A stretch of DNA of 64,000 nucleotides from Prorocentrum cordatum (GCA_963575745.1 CAUYUJ010017853.1:60001-124000); one strand, 5' to 3'. Shown: positions 42,385 through 52,743, numbered from the stretch's first letter. Translations and numbers: made by a program. Notes: a model not told the origin generated them from the sequence alone.

Positions 42385-42600
42385 CGGGCTGCATCGAATC
42401 GAAATCGAATCGCATCGGCCGCACCAGGATGCACAACGACGCCAACCCTGCAAATGTCCGCCGCATCGGAACGTCGGATCGGATCGAACCAGCCAAGACA
42501 TCTTATCGGATCGGAACGCCGTAGTCCCAAGGACCACATCGGATCGAACCAGCCAGGATCGATCTCGGATCGGATCGAAATGGGTCCCGGGGGCAGGGGG
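42385..42600 (+). repeat. Dispersed repeat F, copy 1
   Basis: GGATCGGATCGAACCAGCCA occurs at about 42475 and 42538. The segment ends GGATCGGATCGAAATGGGTC + CCGGGGGC. Homologous to 60680-60855 (GGATCGTCCGGGCCAAGCTG..., GGATCGAAATGGACCCTGGG). Confidence 0.7.
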
Positions 42601-43014
42601 AGGAGGAGAAGGAAAAACGAGGAGGACCAGAGGAGTGGGACGGAGGCCGAAGATGGAAGGAGAGGGCGGATGCCGGGGGGAAGGGGGGGAGGGAGGAAGG
42701 GGAAAGGGAGGAGGAGGAGGAGGAGGAGGAGGATGGAGGGGGATAGAAGGGACGGGCGACGGCGGCGGCGGAGGGAGGAGGAGGGAGGAGGAGGGAGAAG
42801 GATGGCAGATGGCAGATGCAGGGAGGAGGCTCGCCTCGCAGGCGAAGCGCAGCTGCTTCGCCGCGTGGCGGGCGTGCAGCAGCGCGCCCTGGCCCGCCCC
42901 CCCACGCCCCACCCGGCGCTGGTGGGCCGAGGAGCCGTCGAGGCTCGAGGATCGAGGTTGTCGGACTTTGATGCTGGGATTTTGGATGTGCATGCGTACG
43001 TCTGCTCATGGCCT
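42601..43014. repeat. (GGA/GAG)-rich and unassigned DNA
   Basis: 42601-42800 is purine-rich GGA/AGG repeat; 42800-43014 is unassigned. No gene recognised. Confidence 0.5.
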
Positions 43015-43322
43015 TCGTACGTGCATACGTACACACATACACACATGCGTACGCACACATATATATAGACACACATATGTATACATACATATATATATAT
43101 ATATGTGTATAGATATGGATGTATACACATAGCTGTAGATACGTATGTGTGTGTGTCCACGCATAGGTGTGTATAAGGAGCATAGAACGAACAAACGGAT
43201 GCATGCATGCCGACAACCATACACATTCATATAAACATGTATAGACATATATATATATATATATATATATAGATATTTGTATATGTGTATATACGGGAAC
43301 CATCGCGCGCTTCGCGCGCGCT
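43015..43322. repeat. TACACA/TATA microsatellite block
   Basis: Mixed (TACACA)n, (TA)n and (TG)n. Ends TGTATATACGGGAACCATCG + CGCGCTTCGCGCGCGCTTAG, the reverse complement of the 27035-27075 junction. Confidence 0.85.
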
Positions 43323-43439
43323 TAGGTTCTAGCGTGTCGAGTGCTGACCGCATTGAAACAACAAGGCGGTCAATAATAATGAAGTCAACTTTATCTGTTT
43401 GTCCTGCCTTTTCCTCATTCATCATCCTCCCATCTCATC

Positions 43440-44290
43440 GGCTGGCCGGTGATATGTCGCCAAACTTCTTGTGGACCTCTTGGCCGCTCCTGGGGGTCTC
43501 CCGGGGCGACGATCTCAGGTTCTCGGTTCACGTTCCCGATAGTGGCCTTCGGCCAATCCCGCCGCCGTGCCTGGGTTGTGGTCGCGGTAGGCTTCCCGGG
43601 GGCCTCTTTAAGGCAGGTTTGGAAGCCCCTAGGGGGCCGCTTGGGGTGCTCATGGAGCATCTTTTTGGGCTCCTTTGGGGCCTCGTGGGGCTTCTACGGG
43701 GCCTCTACCGGGCCTCTTGGACTCTGTTGGGGGCCTCTTGGGGTCTTGGGGCCTCCTGGAGACCTCTTGGGGCGGAAGTCTCGAATTGTCGGTTCGTGTT
43801 CCCCCTCTTGGGCCCCTCTTGGGGCCGTCTTGGGGCCCTCCTCGGCGATCTTGGGCGCCTGTCTGGCCGTCTTGGGGCAATTTTGGGCCGTCTTTGGACT
43901 CTCTTGCGCCGTCGTGGCACCCTCTTTGGGTGCCTCTTGGGCCGTCTTGAGCTGATTTCTGGGGCCTCGTGGGCTGTCTTGGACCGTCGGAAGCACGAAA
44001 CAGCGAGAACACGAAAAACCTTTGAAAACCATACCAGACAAAATACTTGTTTCGCCTCCAGAGTACCTCGTGGGAATCCTTTTGAAGGCATCTTGGCCGT
44101 CTTGAATCCCTCTTGGGCAGTCTTCAAGCCATGTTGAACCAATTCTGAAACGCTCCTGTGCGGTCTTGGGCTCTCTTGGAGCGTTCTTGGGCCTGGCCCA
44201 ATGGGCCAATCTTGACGCCCTCTGGGAGGTCTCTCGGCCCCGCCGGGCCCGAAACGGCCGGAGGACAAATCAGTGCACTTTGGGGGGCCC
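43440..44290 (-). repeat. CCAAGAGGCC family, main block, reverse orientation
   Basis: GGGGCCTCTTGG/GGGCCGTCTTGG units. Landmarks GATCTCAGGTTCTCGGTTCA + CGTTCCCGAT (43510) and AATTGTCGGTTCGTGTTCCC (43786) are the reverse complements of the 26.46 and 26.05 kb landmarks. Confidence 0.85.
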
Positions 44291-45084
44291 GGAACTCCGT
44301 ACCAGCACGGGGCCCCCATATTCACAAATGTATGCGCGAAGGCCGTAGGCGAAAAAGCTCATGCGTATGATGCTTAAGATGTTGGTTCAAATTCTTGCAA
44401 AGGTTGAAAAATACGAAGCTGCACAAGTAACCGCAACACGAAAACATTGCAGCCCAAACCATGAATAGCACTGTACACACAGCAAGTTTCATACAATTGA
44501 ATTTCAAAACCTCACAAACAGAAACAAGAAGAACACGTACACTTCAACACGATCGAAACAATGCCGTGTTGAATACATATATACTGCAACCCACATTTTC
44601 AATACAACAGACAAACAAACCTTTGGGACCACGCTCGTCGCGAGGCAAACACTAAGCCAAAAACCACAAACCGAATAATCCTTGTGATGCCCCATATAAG
44701 CCATGAGTCTCAAAGGTGCTCGGCACTAGCGCTTCCTCGGAAGAAAAAAAAAGAAGCGCTGAAAAACAATATGGGGGACCTCACAATACAAAACAATACG
44801 GAGATCTTACATCAAACGCATCAGAACGCTCCACATTCCACATACACAACTATGTAAGACTGCACTGGCGCTTCGAGCCATGCACCTTGTTCGCTGCAAT
44901 TTCGAACGTAAACGACGTGCGTGCGCGTGGGCATTGGGCGGTCCACCGCCAAACCGGAAGGGGTGAGGAGTTCGTGAGCGGCAACGACCGGACAACACCA
45001 GCTGATGCCATCTCAGGGCGTTTCGGAGCCCAGAGGCGCGAATCTGTTTCAGGCGAGGGGTTGGGCTAGCATGACGCAGGGCAT
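44291..45084. other. Relatively AT-rich unique DNA, no gene recognised
   Basis: Less GC-rich than its surroundings. A 117-aa plus-strand frame at 44716-45069 has no recognisable domain. It is the least repeat-like stretch between 38 and 46 kb. Confidence 0.35.
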
Positions 45085-45293
45085 ACTCCTCCTCTTTCTC
45101 CTCCTCCCCCTTGTCCTCCTCCTCCTCCTCCTCCTCCTCCTCCTCTTTCGCCTCCTCCTCCTCCTCCTCTTCCTCCTCTCTCCCCCTCTTCCTCTAATTC
45201 CTCATCCTTCTCCTCCTCCTCCTTCTCCTCCTTCCCCATGCCTCCTCCTCCTCATCTTCTTCCTCCTCCTCTTCCTCCTCCTCCCACAGAACA
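45085..45293. repeat. (TCC/TTC)n tract
   Basis: Imperfect pyrimidine tract. Confidence 0.94.
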
Positions 45294-45309
45294 TGTTATT
45301 TTCGGCATG

Positions 45310-45855
45310 CGCGCTGCTAGGCTGCCGGCGTCGAGCCCCAAAGAGGCCCAAGGCTGGCCCGACAAGGCCGCAAAAATATAGCAGAAATGACAAATCCATT
45401 GGAAAATCAATGTTTTTTTCGCCATTTCGAATTTCGCTTACGATTGGCTCTTGGGGCGTCAAGATAGCCCCAGGACGGTTCGAAATGCGTCCCGTGACGA
45501 GCCCCAAAAAGGCCCGAGGCTGGGTCAACAGGCCCCGGAGACTCGAACATCAGAGAAAACCCATTGTAAAAGCAATGTGTGCGGCCTTCTCGCTTTTCTT
45601 TTCCGGTTGGCTCGAGAGGCGCCAAGATGACCCCAGGGTGGCCTCAGAGAGGCGCTAGCCGAAGCCAATAGAAGCCGAAAGCTGGCCGAAGAGGGCCCCA
45701 AAAAATGTACATCCGTGATAACCCATTGGAAAATCCATGTTTTTGGTCTTCTCGCCTTGTCGTTTCCGATCGGCTCTTGGGGCATCAAGGTGGGCCCAGG
45801 ACGGCTCCGAATGAGTCCCCAGACGAGCTCCGAAGAGGGCACAGACTGGCCCTAG
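45310..45855 (+). repeat. ~170-bp satellite, left block (3 units)
   Basis: Units begin with CCATTGGAAAATCAATGT-like sequence at 45396, 45561 and 45733, then TCGCTTACGATTGGCTCTTG, GGCGTCAAGATAGCCCCAGG and GGCCCGAGGCTGG. The same unit is at 51886-52500 in the same orientation. Confidence 0.85.
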
Positions 45856-45864
45856 ACTCTAGAC

Positions 45865-46015
45865 TTAAGTCGGACGCGTCCCCCTACAAGGGGATGTTCG
45901 ACGAAAAATAAAACATACTCCAAAAATGCTCCACAATGATCAAACAATATTAGTCCCCAGACTATTTTGTGACTATTTATGAATGTTCCCCCTGTAGAGG
46001 GACAGGCCCGACTTG
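45865..46015. mobile_element. MITE family B, copy 3, with 9-bp target duplication
   Basis: 151 bp. Left TTAAGTCGGACGCGTCCCCC + TACAAGGGG, internal ATTAGTCCCCAGACTATTTT, right CCCCCTGTAGAGGGACAGGC + CCGACTTG. Flanked by perfect ACTCTAGAC at 45856-45864 and 46016-46024. A 9-bp duplication is the size typical of Mutator-like elements. Confidence 0.92.
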
Positions 46016-46047
46016 ACTCTAGACGGCCCGAAGGTTCGGGGGGGATA

Positions 46048-46072
46048 TATATATATATATATATATATATCA
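46048..46072. repeat. (AT)n microsatellite at the 3' side of the LINE
   Basis: About 12 AT units preceded by GGTTCGGGGGGG. In the LINE orientation this lies beyond its 3' end. Confidence 0.9.
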
Positions 46073-46910
46073 ATCAATGCTCTGAGGGGCAGTGTTCCAC
46101 AAGTCAGCACATCAAAAACGAGTGTGTTGGTCACTCTGACCAGCACCCTTAGAAGATCATATAATTTGGCTGGCTTTCTAACCTTACCCTGAGGGCCTAC
46201 TGTTTAGGGATGAGCTGCATGTGCTGGGGGGATACCCTCGGGCAGTCTGCAGCGCCCTGTGGTGGGGGACTTAGGGGCTGCCCTGCACCACACAGGCAAC
46301 AAGAATCCGCTGAAGCAGTGACTCCACTCAGGGGGAAACGGCGATTTCAGCAGGCAGGCTTTTCTTTCCCAGGCGTGGTCAATCCACTGGGACGCCGCCT
46401 CGGCCTGCATCACCAGGTGGAGCCCCCGAAGGGGCAAGACCCGAAGGTCGACCACCAGGTGGCACAAGCCTTGGCGACGCCCAGGCATTGACCCCGCCAG
46501 CGAGGAGGGGAAGAAGGGGAGCGAACACTCGCACATGACCAAAAATGCGACCGTGTACGGGTCAGGGCGTCGACGTCGCAAAGCGTCTCAGTACAGCATG
46601 CCCACGACAGCCGTCTCGCAAAAGGAGTTGCCATCTGTGTTGTCAATGCCTCCGAGTCCTCATTGTGCTAGCAGCCACCCTCGGTCGCGGCGCAATCGAA
46701 GTCGTCAAAGTGATTGTCGTGCATGGCCCACCCCCCAAGGTGCAGCTACACCGCTCAGAGCGGGTGTCCAGACTTTAGCCGCATTGCGGGCCGAGGGGGG
46801 TGGGCGATCTCAGATGAACATCCAAGACACGCGATATCTAATTCAACTCTGGCGCACTCTCTCCGAAGCCATGTGAAATTTGAGGTATCATTGAGAGTGT
46901 CTAAAAAACC
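46073..46910 (-). other. Probable 3' untranslated region of the LINE
   Basis: No recognisable coding content on either strand. It lies between the end of the LINE coding sequence and an (AT)n run. A 3' UTR is likely, but the end of the element is not proven. Confidence 0.4.
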
Positions 46911-47062
46911 TTAGTGCTTGGTTCGGCGTCGTACGGGGTCCACCGTCATCGATGCTGTGGCCTGGCGAAGAGCTGTTTCCAAAGGTACCAGCCGTCGTCT
47001 GACTAGGTCGAGCAATCGCTGAGAATGGCGGCCTATGATGTTCTCCTGGCTGGCTGTCATCC

Positions 47063-48869
47063 TCACTGTCCGCTGCCCTTCGCCTTGCCTTTCTTGTTGC
47101 CCTCGAACTCGTCCAGCAGCTGCTGCGCCGCTCGCTCGAGAGGGCCGCGCGGCGCGGGCCCCCTCTTGATCTGGCCCTGCCTGCGGCAGAGCTCCGAGAC
47201 CAGCGCGTCCTGCACCTCCGAGTGTTTGGCGGGGAGTGCCAGCGAGAGCTTCACCATGCCTTTCTTGTTCTCCTTGGGCTTCGTGGGCCTGCACTTGCAG
47301 TGCAGTGCTGCTGCTTGCACCTCCGTCGTTCCCTTGCCCTTGATGCGTGCCATCCAGAACGCCAGGATGAGGTCTTTCGTCCACTGCTCGCACGGTTCCT
47401 GATTGATGCCCATCACCATGGCCATGAAGATGTGCACGTACGGTGGGCCCAACTCTTCGAGGCCCTTCTCGTCGTTCTTGGACTTGAGCGCCTGGACCGT
47501 CTCGTGGTAGGTCTGCCCTGCGGCCTTCATGGCCACCGCGACGGCGCCGTCGATGGGCAGGAGTAGGCAGATGAACACGATCCCTGCGATGTCGCGTAGC
47601 TCTGCCGCGTTGGTCAGCGCCAGCCTGGCGAGGACGGTAACGAGGCGACCGAGAACGTTGTCGTCCTTGCCGTTCCCCTGGACCAGCGCCTCGACGGTGC
47701 GCTGCTGCTTCTTCCTCCTGGCGTCGTCGCCCTCGCCGTCGGCCTGCTTGTGCTTCAGCGCGAACTTGGCGGGCTCGAGTCCCATGTTGTTCGTCCCGTC
47801 GTAGCAGGTCGAGCGGAGGCGCGTGGCTCTGCAGGTGCTTCTGGAGCGCCTCAAAGCTCGAACATTCGTGGCTACAGATGTGGCATGTGCGCAGATCAGG
47901 ATGTGAGCGTCCTCCAAGGTAGGGGGATCTACACTTGCATACGCCGCCTCTCTTCACGCTGAGGGCCACATGCTTCTGCGCCGCCACCACAGAGCCATAC
48001 ACTCCCAGGCACCAGGGGCAGGTGTTTGTTATCACCGTACAAGTCCAGGGATCCCGAAGCCCATGTTTTTGTAATCGATGCTGGTTGACCGACTTGAATG
48101 AAGTGAAAGTTTCCGTGCATAGGCTCCCGTCCTCATTTTTGCAGCCACACACCCAAGTCGGTACTTGCTTGTTTTCCGTCTCTATTGTTGCCTCGATGAC
48201 GGGGACCTGGGAGGGAGCCCATCCTGGTGGAGGTATCGCACACGCATAGGCTCCTTCGCGCAGTCGAGAGAAGTCGAGGGCCCCAAAAGCCTCAGCGAGG
48301 TCCGCGTCTCTGAAAAGCCTCAGAAAGCCTCCCTCCAGCTCCTCCTTTAACCACATCGTGTCGTCCCCCATCGCCTCCAACCCTTCCAAGATGTCCTCCT
48401 TCACCCTCCTGGCCCACGGATTGACCTGGTCCCCCATCTTCAAGTCGTCCCCCGCAATCGTCGAGTACTTTTCGAAAGGATACTTTCCGAAGATCGCCGT
48501 GAGCTCGTGATCGTGATGATGGGGCCTACTCGCTATTCGCTGGAGTCGTTTAAGTCGTCGCACTCGTGCCTCCAGCTTAGTCGGGGCCATCCACCAGTAC
48601 TTCAGAACCTCTGACGTCGACATATGTTTGTGCTTTTGCTCGCCCTCCGCTGTTGTCACGGTCGAGTGAGCAGCTCCGCGCATCGCCCTGCGTGCAAATC
48701 TGGCCACGAGCTTGTCTAACTCCTGCCAGTTGGCCTCCGTGAGGCAAAAGGCCTCGTTGCCCGACAGCGCTGCGTTCTGTACACAGCAGATGAGCAGGCC
48801 TCGGCGGACCTTCCACGGCGTGCGCTTCAAACTCCAAAATCTACCAAGTGCAAAATAAGCCTGTTCCAC
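47063..48869 (-). pseudogene. LINE C-terminal part: zinc fingers and unknown domain
   Basis: Continues the RT after a +1 slip in the A7 tract, reading FALGRFWSLKRTPWKVRRGL. From about 48155 to 47840 it has Cys/His motifs: WVCGCKNEDGSLC, SFKSVNQHRLQKHG, NTCPWCLGVYGSVVAAQKHV and RTCHICSHECSSFEALQKHL + QSH, i.e. two to three C2H2-like fingers. Near 47810 the protein-like frame changes again: 47790-47063 reads NNMGLEPAKFALKHKQADGE, ELRDIAGIVFICLLLPIDGA, YVHIFMAMVMGINQEPCEQW and ends LLDEFEGNKKGKAKGSGQ. I do not recognise this ~240-aa domain. The other frame stays open to 46911 but is Arg/Gly-rich and not protein-like there. Confidence 0.7.
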
Positions 48870-50436
48870 TGCCTTTCGCCGTTTTTTTAAACTCTTCCCC
48901 GAACTTACCGTTTACGTGCAGCTGAGCTCCTAGGTACCGGGCGTGAGGTTTAAACTTAGCTGGCAGACGGACCCTCCCCGAACGGAGATCCCGAGCATCG
49001 TTAGTCGAGCCGCACCCAGCGAAGGCAGGGATAATTTCTTGTTTGTCCCGATTCTGCCTACAGCTAATTGTCTCCAGCGCGCTATCTAGAGTGCTGTTCT
49101 CCAGAAAGCTTCGCTGGGCCAGTGATGCCAGAGACTCCGTGTCTTCGGCGACTAAAGATTCCAACAAGTCATCTGCATATTGGCACAACGAGAGATCCAC
49201 ATCTCTGTTGGTGAACGGGCTCTCTGCTATGCAGTTACCTACGTCGCTGCCAGTTTGCTTCATTTTGTGTTGCCAGTTGTTCACACCTCTCTGGAAGGCA
49301 AGGAGAAACAAGCGCACCACGTACGGGTCCCCCATAAACGCCCCACAACCAATCCGAAACATCACCTTGCCTTCCTCGCCTGGCAACTGGACCACTGCTT
49401 CGTGGTACCTCTGGCGTCCGAATTGTTCTAAATCTTCCAGCATCAGTTCTGCCTGAGTGGAGTCAAACTCGTCCCAAGAGACGCTGCCGAAAGCATTACT
49501 TAAATCATGAAGGTGTGTGATACTTGTGCGTCCTTGTCTGCGCGCGCGCCACATTGTACACTGTGCTACTGTAATCGCCGCCTCCTTTGAGCGGCCCTCT
49601 AGAAAACCGTGCACCTGTGCCTGCATCCTGGGGGCTACACTCTGTATAGCGTACCAGCCCTTGCCTAAAGGGGCCAAAAGGTGAACCGTCCTAGTGCCGT
49701 CTGCTGTCCCCCCCGACGTGCGAGCCTCTTTGGACTTGGGGAGGGTGATTCCCTGACTAAGGTGCCAATAGCTGGGGGTCCTACCAGATTGCCTAATTCT
49801 GAGCAGACCGTCCTCCAGAACAGCTCGGAAAAGCGGGGCACTCACGGGGTCTTCAGGGGCGCCGAGTCCTCTATGCCCCTTCCTCGGGTGAGCCTCAGGA
49901 TTCGGATTCAAGAGAATGGCCAGGAGCTCCAAGGGGGCTGCCCATGGTGGTTGTGTCCGTCTTTTTGGGGCCCTGTTCACCCAGCGCTCCAGCCGCCGAA
50001 GATCACGGACCGCTGCCCGTCGAAGGTGTTCGTCCAGTGCTGCTGGCTCGGCACCCTGAGGTTGTCGCTCACTGCGCCAATGATCCCAGTCGTGCATCTG
50101 TGTCGCCTGCATGCCTCCGTCTGGTCCCGCCCGTGTCCAGTGTGCTGCCCATTTGTCTGCTGTAAGTCCCAGGGCCTTTACCGTCAGGAAATGCCTCTTT
50201 TTGACGCCGTACTTGGTGTTCGCCGCTCTCCGTGTAAGTCTGTGTACTTCTGCCATATTACGAACGCGCCAATGTGCCCATATCTGGTCCAGCAGGTCCT
50301 CCTGGTAAGCTTTCCACTCAATTTCTCGCTCCTTCTTCATGTAAGCCGAAAGTTTTTTGAGTCCCTCCACCACTTCATGTTCTTCCATTTCCGAACTTTC
50401 ATCGTGCCGAAGTCGAAAGCCTCGTCGTGCTTTGAG
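48841..50436 (-). pseudogene. LINE reverse transcriptase domain
   Basis: Copies the element RNA at the target. First Met at 50388, but the frame is continuous with the endonuclease across the single TAA. Motifs: GITLPKSKEA, TRTVHLLAPLGKGWY, DLSNAFGSVSW (motif A catalytic Asp, residue ~295 from that Met, 49506-49504), CGAFMGDPYVVRLFLLAFQ (motif B), LSLCQYADDLLESLV (motif C YADD, 49179-49168), KPHARYLGAQLHVNGKFGEE (thumb). Motifs A and C keep their Asp residues. The frame ends at 48841 only because of a one-base slip in an A7 run; the next frame continues the protein. Confidence 0.9.
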
Positions 50437-51680
50437 TTAAATCATGCGTCTCTCCCTTAGGGCTTGATATCGTTCATCTCGCTCAGGTTCCCGTGAGAAA
50501 TATTGTTGTCCAACTTCAATTAATAACTGCTCCGTCTTTTCGAAGAGGTAGTCCGCCGACGTACGATTGGCCAAGTCCAGCAGCTCGTCCCAGTTCTGGT
50601 CAAGCGTGGCCTCCATGTCCTCAACGAAGGCCCGCTTGCGCTCCATGTCCATGCCCACGTACGCCTGCATCATGGTTTCCGCGTTCCACTTTGGTGAGTT
50701 GTCCTGCTTGCGCTGCTCGCTGATAGTGGGCATGCAAAGGTTAACATGTACTGGCAAATGATATCGTCGCAGTTTGCTCGGCATCTTCTGCATTGCTCTG
50801 CCAAGCCTCGCCAACGGTCCGCAACTTGTCTCCCATTTTTCCAGCGCCGTCGGTATGCAGATGTAGTCCACGAGCGACGAGTTATCGCAGTTACCGTACC
50901 AGGTGTCGTCAGCCTTCTGCATAGTCGTGGCCACCATGTGGTGTCCTTCCAGGATCTCCCGAAATCTGCGTCCAGCATAGTGTTCTCGTCGCGACCCTGG
51001 GCGGTGAATAGCCGTGCTGTCCCTGAACTCCGTCCCCTTGCCGTTCTCCGTGACCGTTTGGCCCATGCCGTCGTTGAGGTCCAAGCAAATGATGGGGGAG
51101 CTTCGGCTCGGGGTTTGTTGTAAGACTTCCTGCAGCCAATCCATCAACATGTCAACGCATTTCTCATATGTCGATCGGGTTTCCAACTTGGTCGGTCGTG
51201 GCGGCACATAGAGGCCTATCAGCGTGAAGTCGAACTGTCTTGATGCCAGTCGCACTGCTAGGCCCCGTCCTGCGCACTGTTCTGGTGACGCCATCGCCCG
51301 TCGTAGATGTCGAGGTTTGAATTTGTTGCCGAAACTGAAGAGCACACCTGCAGACTTGTTGCTGTAGCTGGCTCGTTTCCATCCACTCTCAATGCGCCAT
51401 CGCTCTCCAGCTCGCTGTTGCTGAAGTGGTAAGTCGCACCGACGCTGTGTGCCTATCAGGCCGACGAAGTCGTAGCCCTCGCAGGCGGTCTCTATGTCGT
51501 CCAACCTCTCCGTCTCGCGCGCCGTCAGCGGGTTGTAGTGCAGAAACCTCCACGAGGCCCTGCGCACAGGCGCAGCCTCGGTCTCCGCCGACTGCGCCGC
51601 CACGCCCTGGGTGATCGCCGCCAGCAAGGCGGTCCTCATCGCCCGCATGGCCACCTGCAGCTTTTCAGAAAGCCTTGGTA
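50437..51680 (-). pseudogene. LINE endonuclease domain (EEP/AP-type)
   Basis: Nicks target DNA to prime reverse transcription. The likely start is the Met in MRAMRTALLAAITQGVAAQ (about 51650); the open frame itself runs on upstream into repeats. Motifs in order: WRFLHYNPLTA (near the metal-binding Asn), YDFVGLIGTQ, YSNKSAGVLFSFG, FTLIGLYVPPRP, IICLDLNDGMGQ (DLND, the D-x-N motif; about 51069-51085), YGNCDNSSLVDYICIP and RRYHLPVHVNL. In this fold the last motif is (S)DH; here the Asp position is Tyr (codon 50761-50763, TAT where GAT is expected), so the enzyme is probably dead. Ends at TAA 50439-50437, in the same frame as the RT that follows 16 codons later. Confidence 0.87.
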
Positions 51681-51748
51681 GGGTGGTCGGACGTGCCGCA
51701 TGGGCACAGCTTTGGCCGCCTGGCCGAAGGTCTAAACCAGTATGGCGG

Positions 51749-51780
51749 CTTATATATATATATATATATATATATAGATG

Positions 51781-51812
<32 letters not shown>

Positions 51813-51885
51813 TGCGTGTGTGTGTTTGTTTTGTGTGTGTGAGAGTGTGTGTGTGTGTATGTGCGTGTGTATGTGGGAAAAACAC
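51749..51885. repeat. (TA)n(TG)n microsatellite at the 5' side of the LINE
   Basis: (TA)n 51749-51775, then (TG)n/(CGTG)n to about 51870. It is the 5' flank of the LINE in its own orientation. Confidence 0.92.
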
Positions 51886-52500
51886 ACAATGTTCGGTCCC
51901 TTTTCGCTTCCGGTCGGCTCGGGAGGCGCCAAGATAGCCCCAGGACGGCTCCAGCGAGGCGCACGCCGAGGCCCACCACGGAAGCTCAGGGCTGGCCGCA
52001 GAGGGCCCAAATAATGGAAATCCCATGACTCGCCATCGCTCGGACGTCCATTCCCTGTGTTTTTGTTTCGGTTTCGTGCGTGGTTTTTTCGCCAAGTGAT
52101 CAAGGATGCTCCTCGATGGTCCTCGCCGAAGGAGAAATGCACACGTCCGAGCGATGCCAGGATGAAGACCCATTGGAAAATCAATGTCTTGTGCCATCTC
52201 GCCTCTTCGCCTACGATCGGCTCTTGCATCATCAAGACAGCCCCAGGACGGCCCCAGCTAAGTCCCCAAACGGGCCCCAAAGAGGCTCGAGACTGGCCGA
52301 CGAATGCCCAGAGAATTGGTATCAACGAAAAGCCATTGGAAAACAATGTGTTTAGTCTTCTCGCCATTTTGCTTACAATCAGCTCTTGAGGCGTCGAAAT
52401 AACCCCAGGACGGCTCCACATGAGTCCCCAAACGAGCTCCAAAAGGGCCCGAGGCCAAAGGCTGGCCCAAGAGGGCCGGAGAGTCGAAAATCAGAAGGAA
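51886..52500 (+). repeat. ~170-bp satellite, right block (3+ units)
   Basis: Starts mid-unit (CAATGTTCGGTCCCTTTTCG). CCATTGGAAAATCAATGTCT at 52168 and CCATTGGAAAACAATGTGTT at 52334 start later units, with AGCCCCAGGACGGC and GGCCCAAGAGGG motifs as in the left block. 52027-52095 carries CGCTCGGACGTCCATTCCCT, also at 40.28 kb. Confidence 0.85.
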
Positions 52501-52743
52501 ACCCCGGGCGCAAAACAGGCCAGAGGATTCCAAATTCGTTGTGATTGGGGGGGTATCACGTTGGGTGCGCTTTTTCCAGGGTCCCCGGCCCTACAAAAAT
52601 ATGTTATAGGAATATGTGCGTGCGAGAATGGAATCATTACACACTATAAACAATTGGATAAAAAAGTATATAGCAATCCGAACGAGCTTCGAGATTCCAG
52701 GTGCACCTCCTGCCACTGCGCATAGTTGGTTAGCTGAGGTCCT

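Larger units (their letters stand above)
46073..51750 (-). mobile_element. LINE (endonuclease-RT-zinc finger), nearly full length
   Basis: Non-LTR retrotransposon on the minus strand, the best preserved element here. Order: AP-type endonuclease, reverse transcriptase, Cys/His zinc fingers, unrecognised C-terminal domain, probable 3' UTR. Breaks seen: one in-frame TAA (50439-50437), a one-base slip in an A7 run near 48885-48892, and another frame change near 47810. The 5' boundary is set near the (TA)n run at 51750. Confidence 0.85.

Noticed and set aside
46911-47780. Continuation of the zinc-finger frame to 46911 as the true C-terminus
   Set aside because: Here the frame is Arg/Gly/Gln-rich, whereas the overlapping frame ending at 47063 has normal protein composition, so a frameshift is the better explanation.
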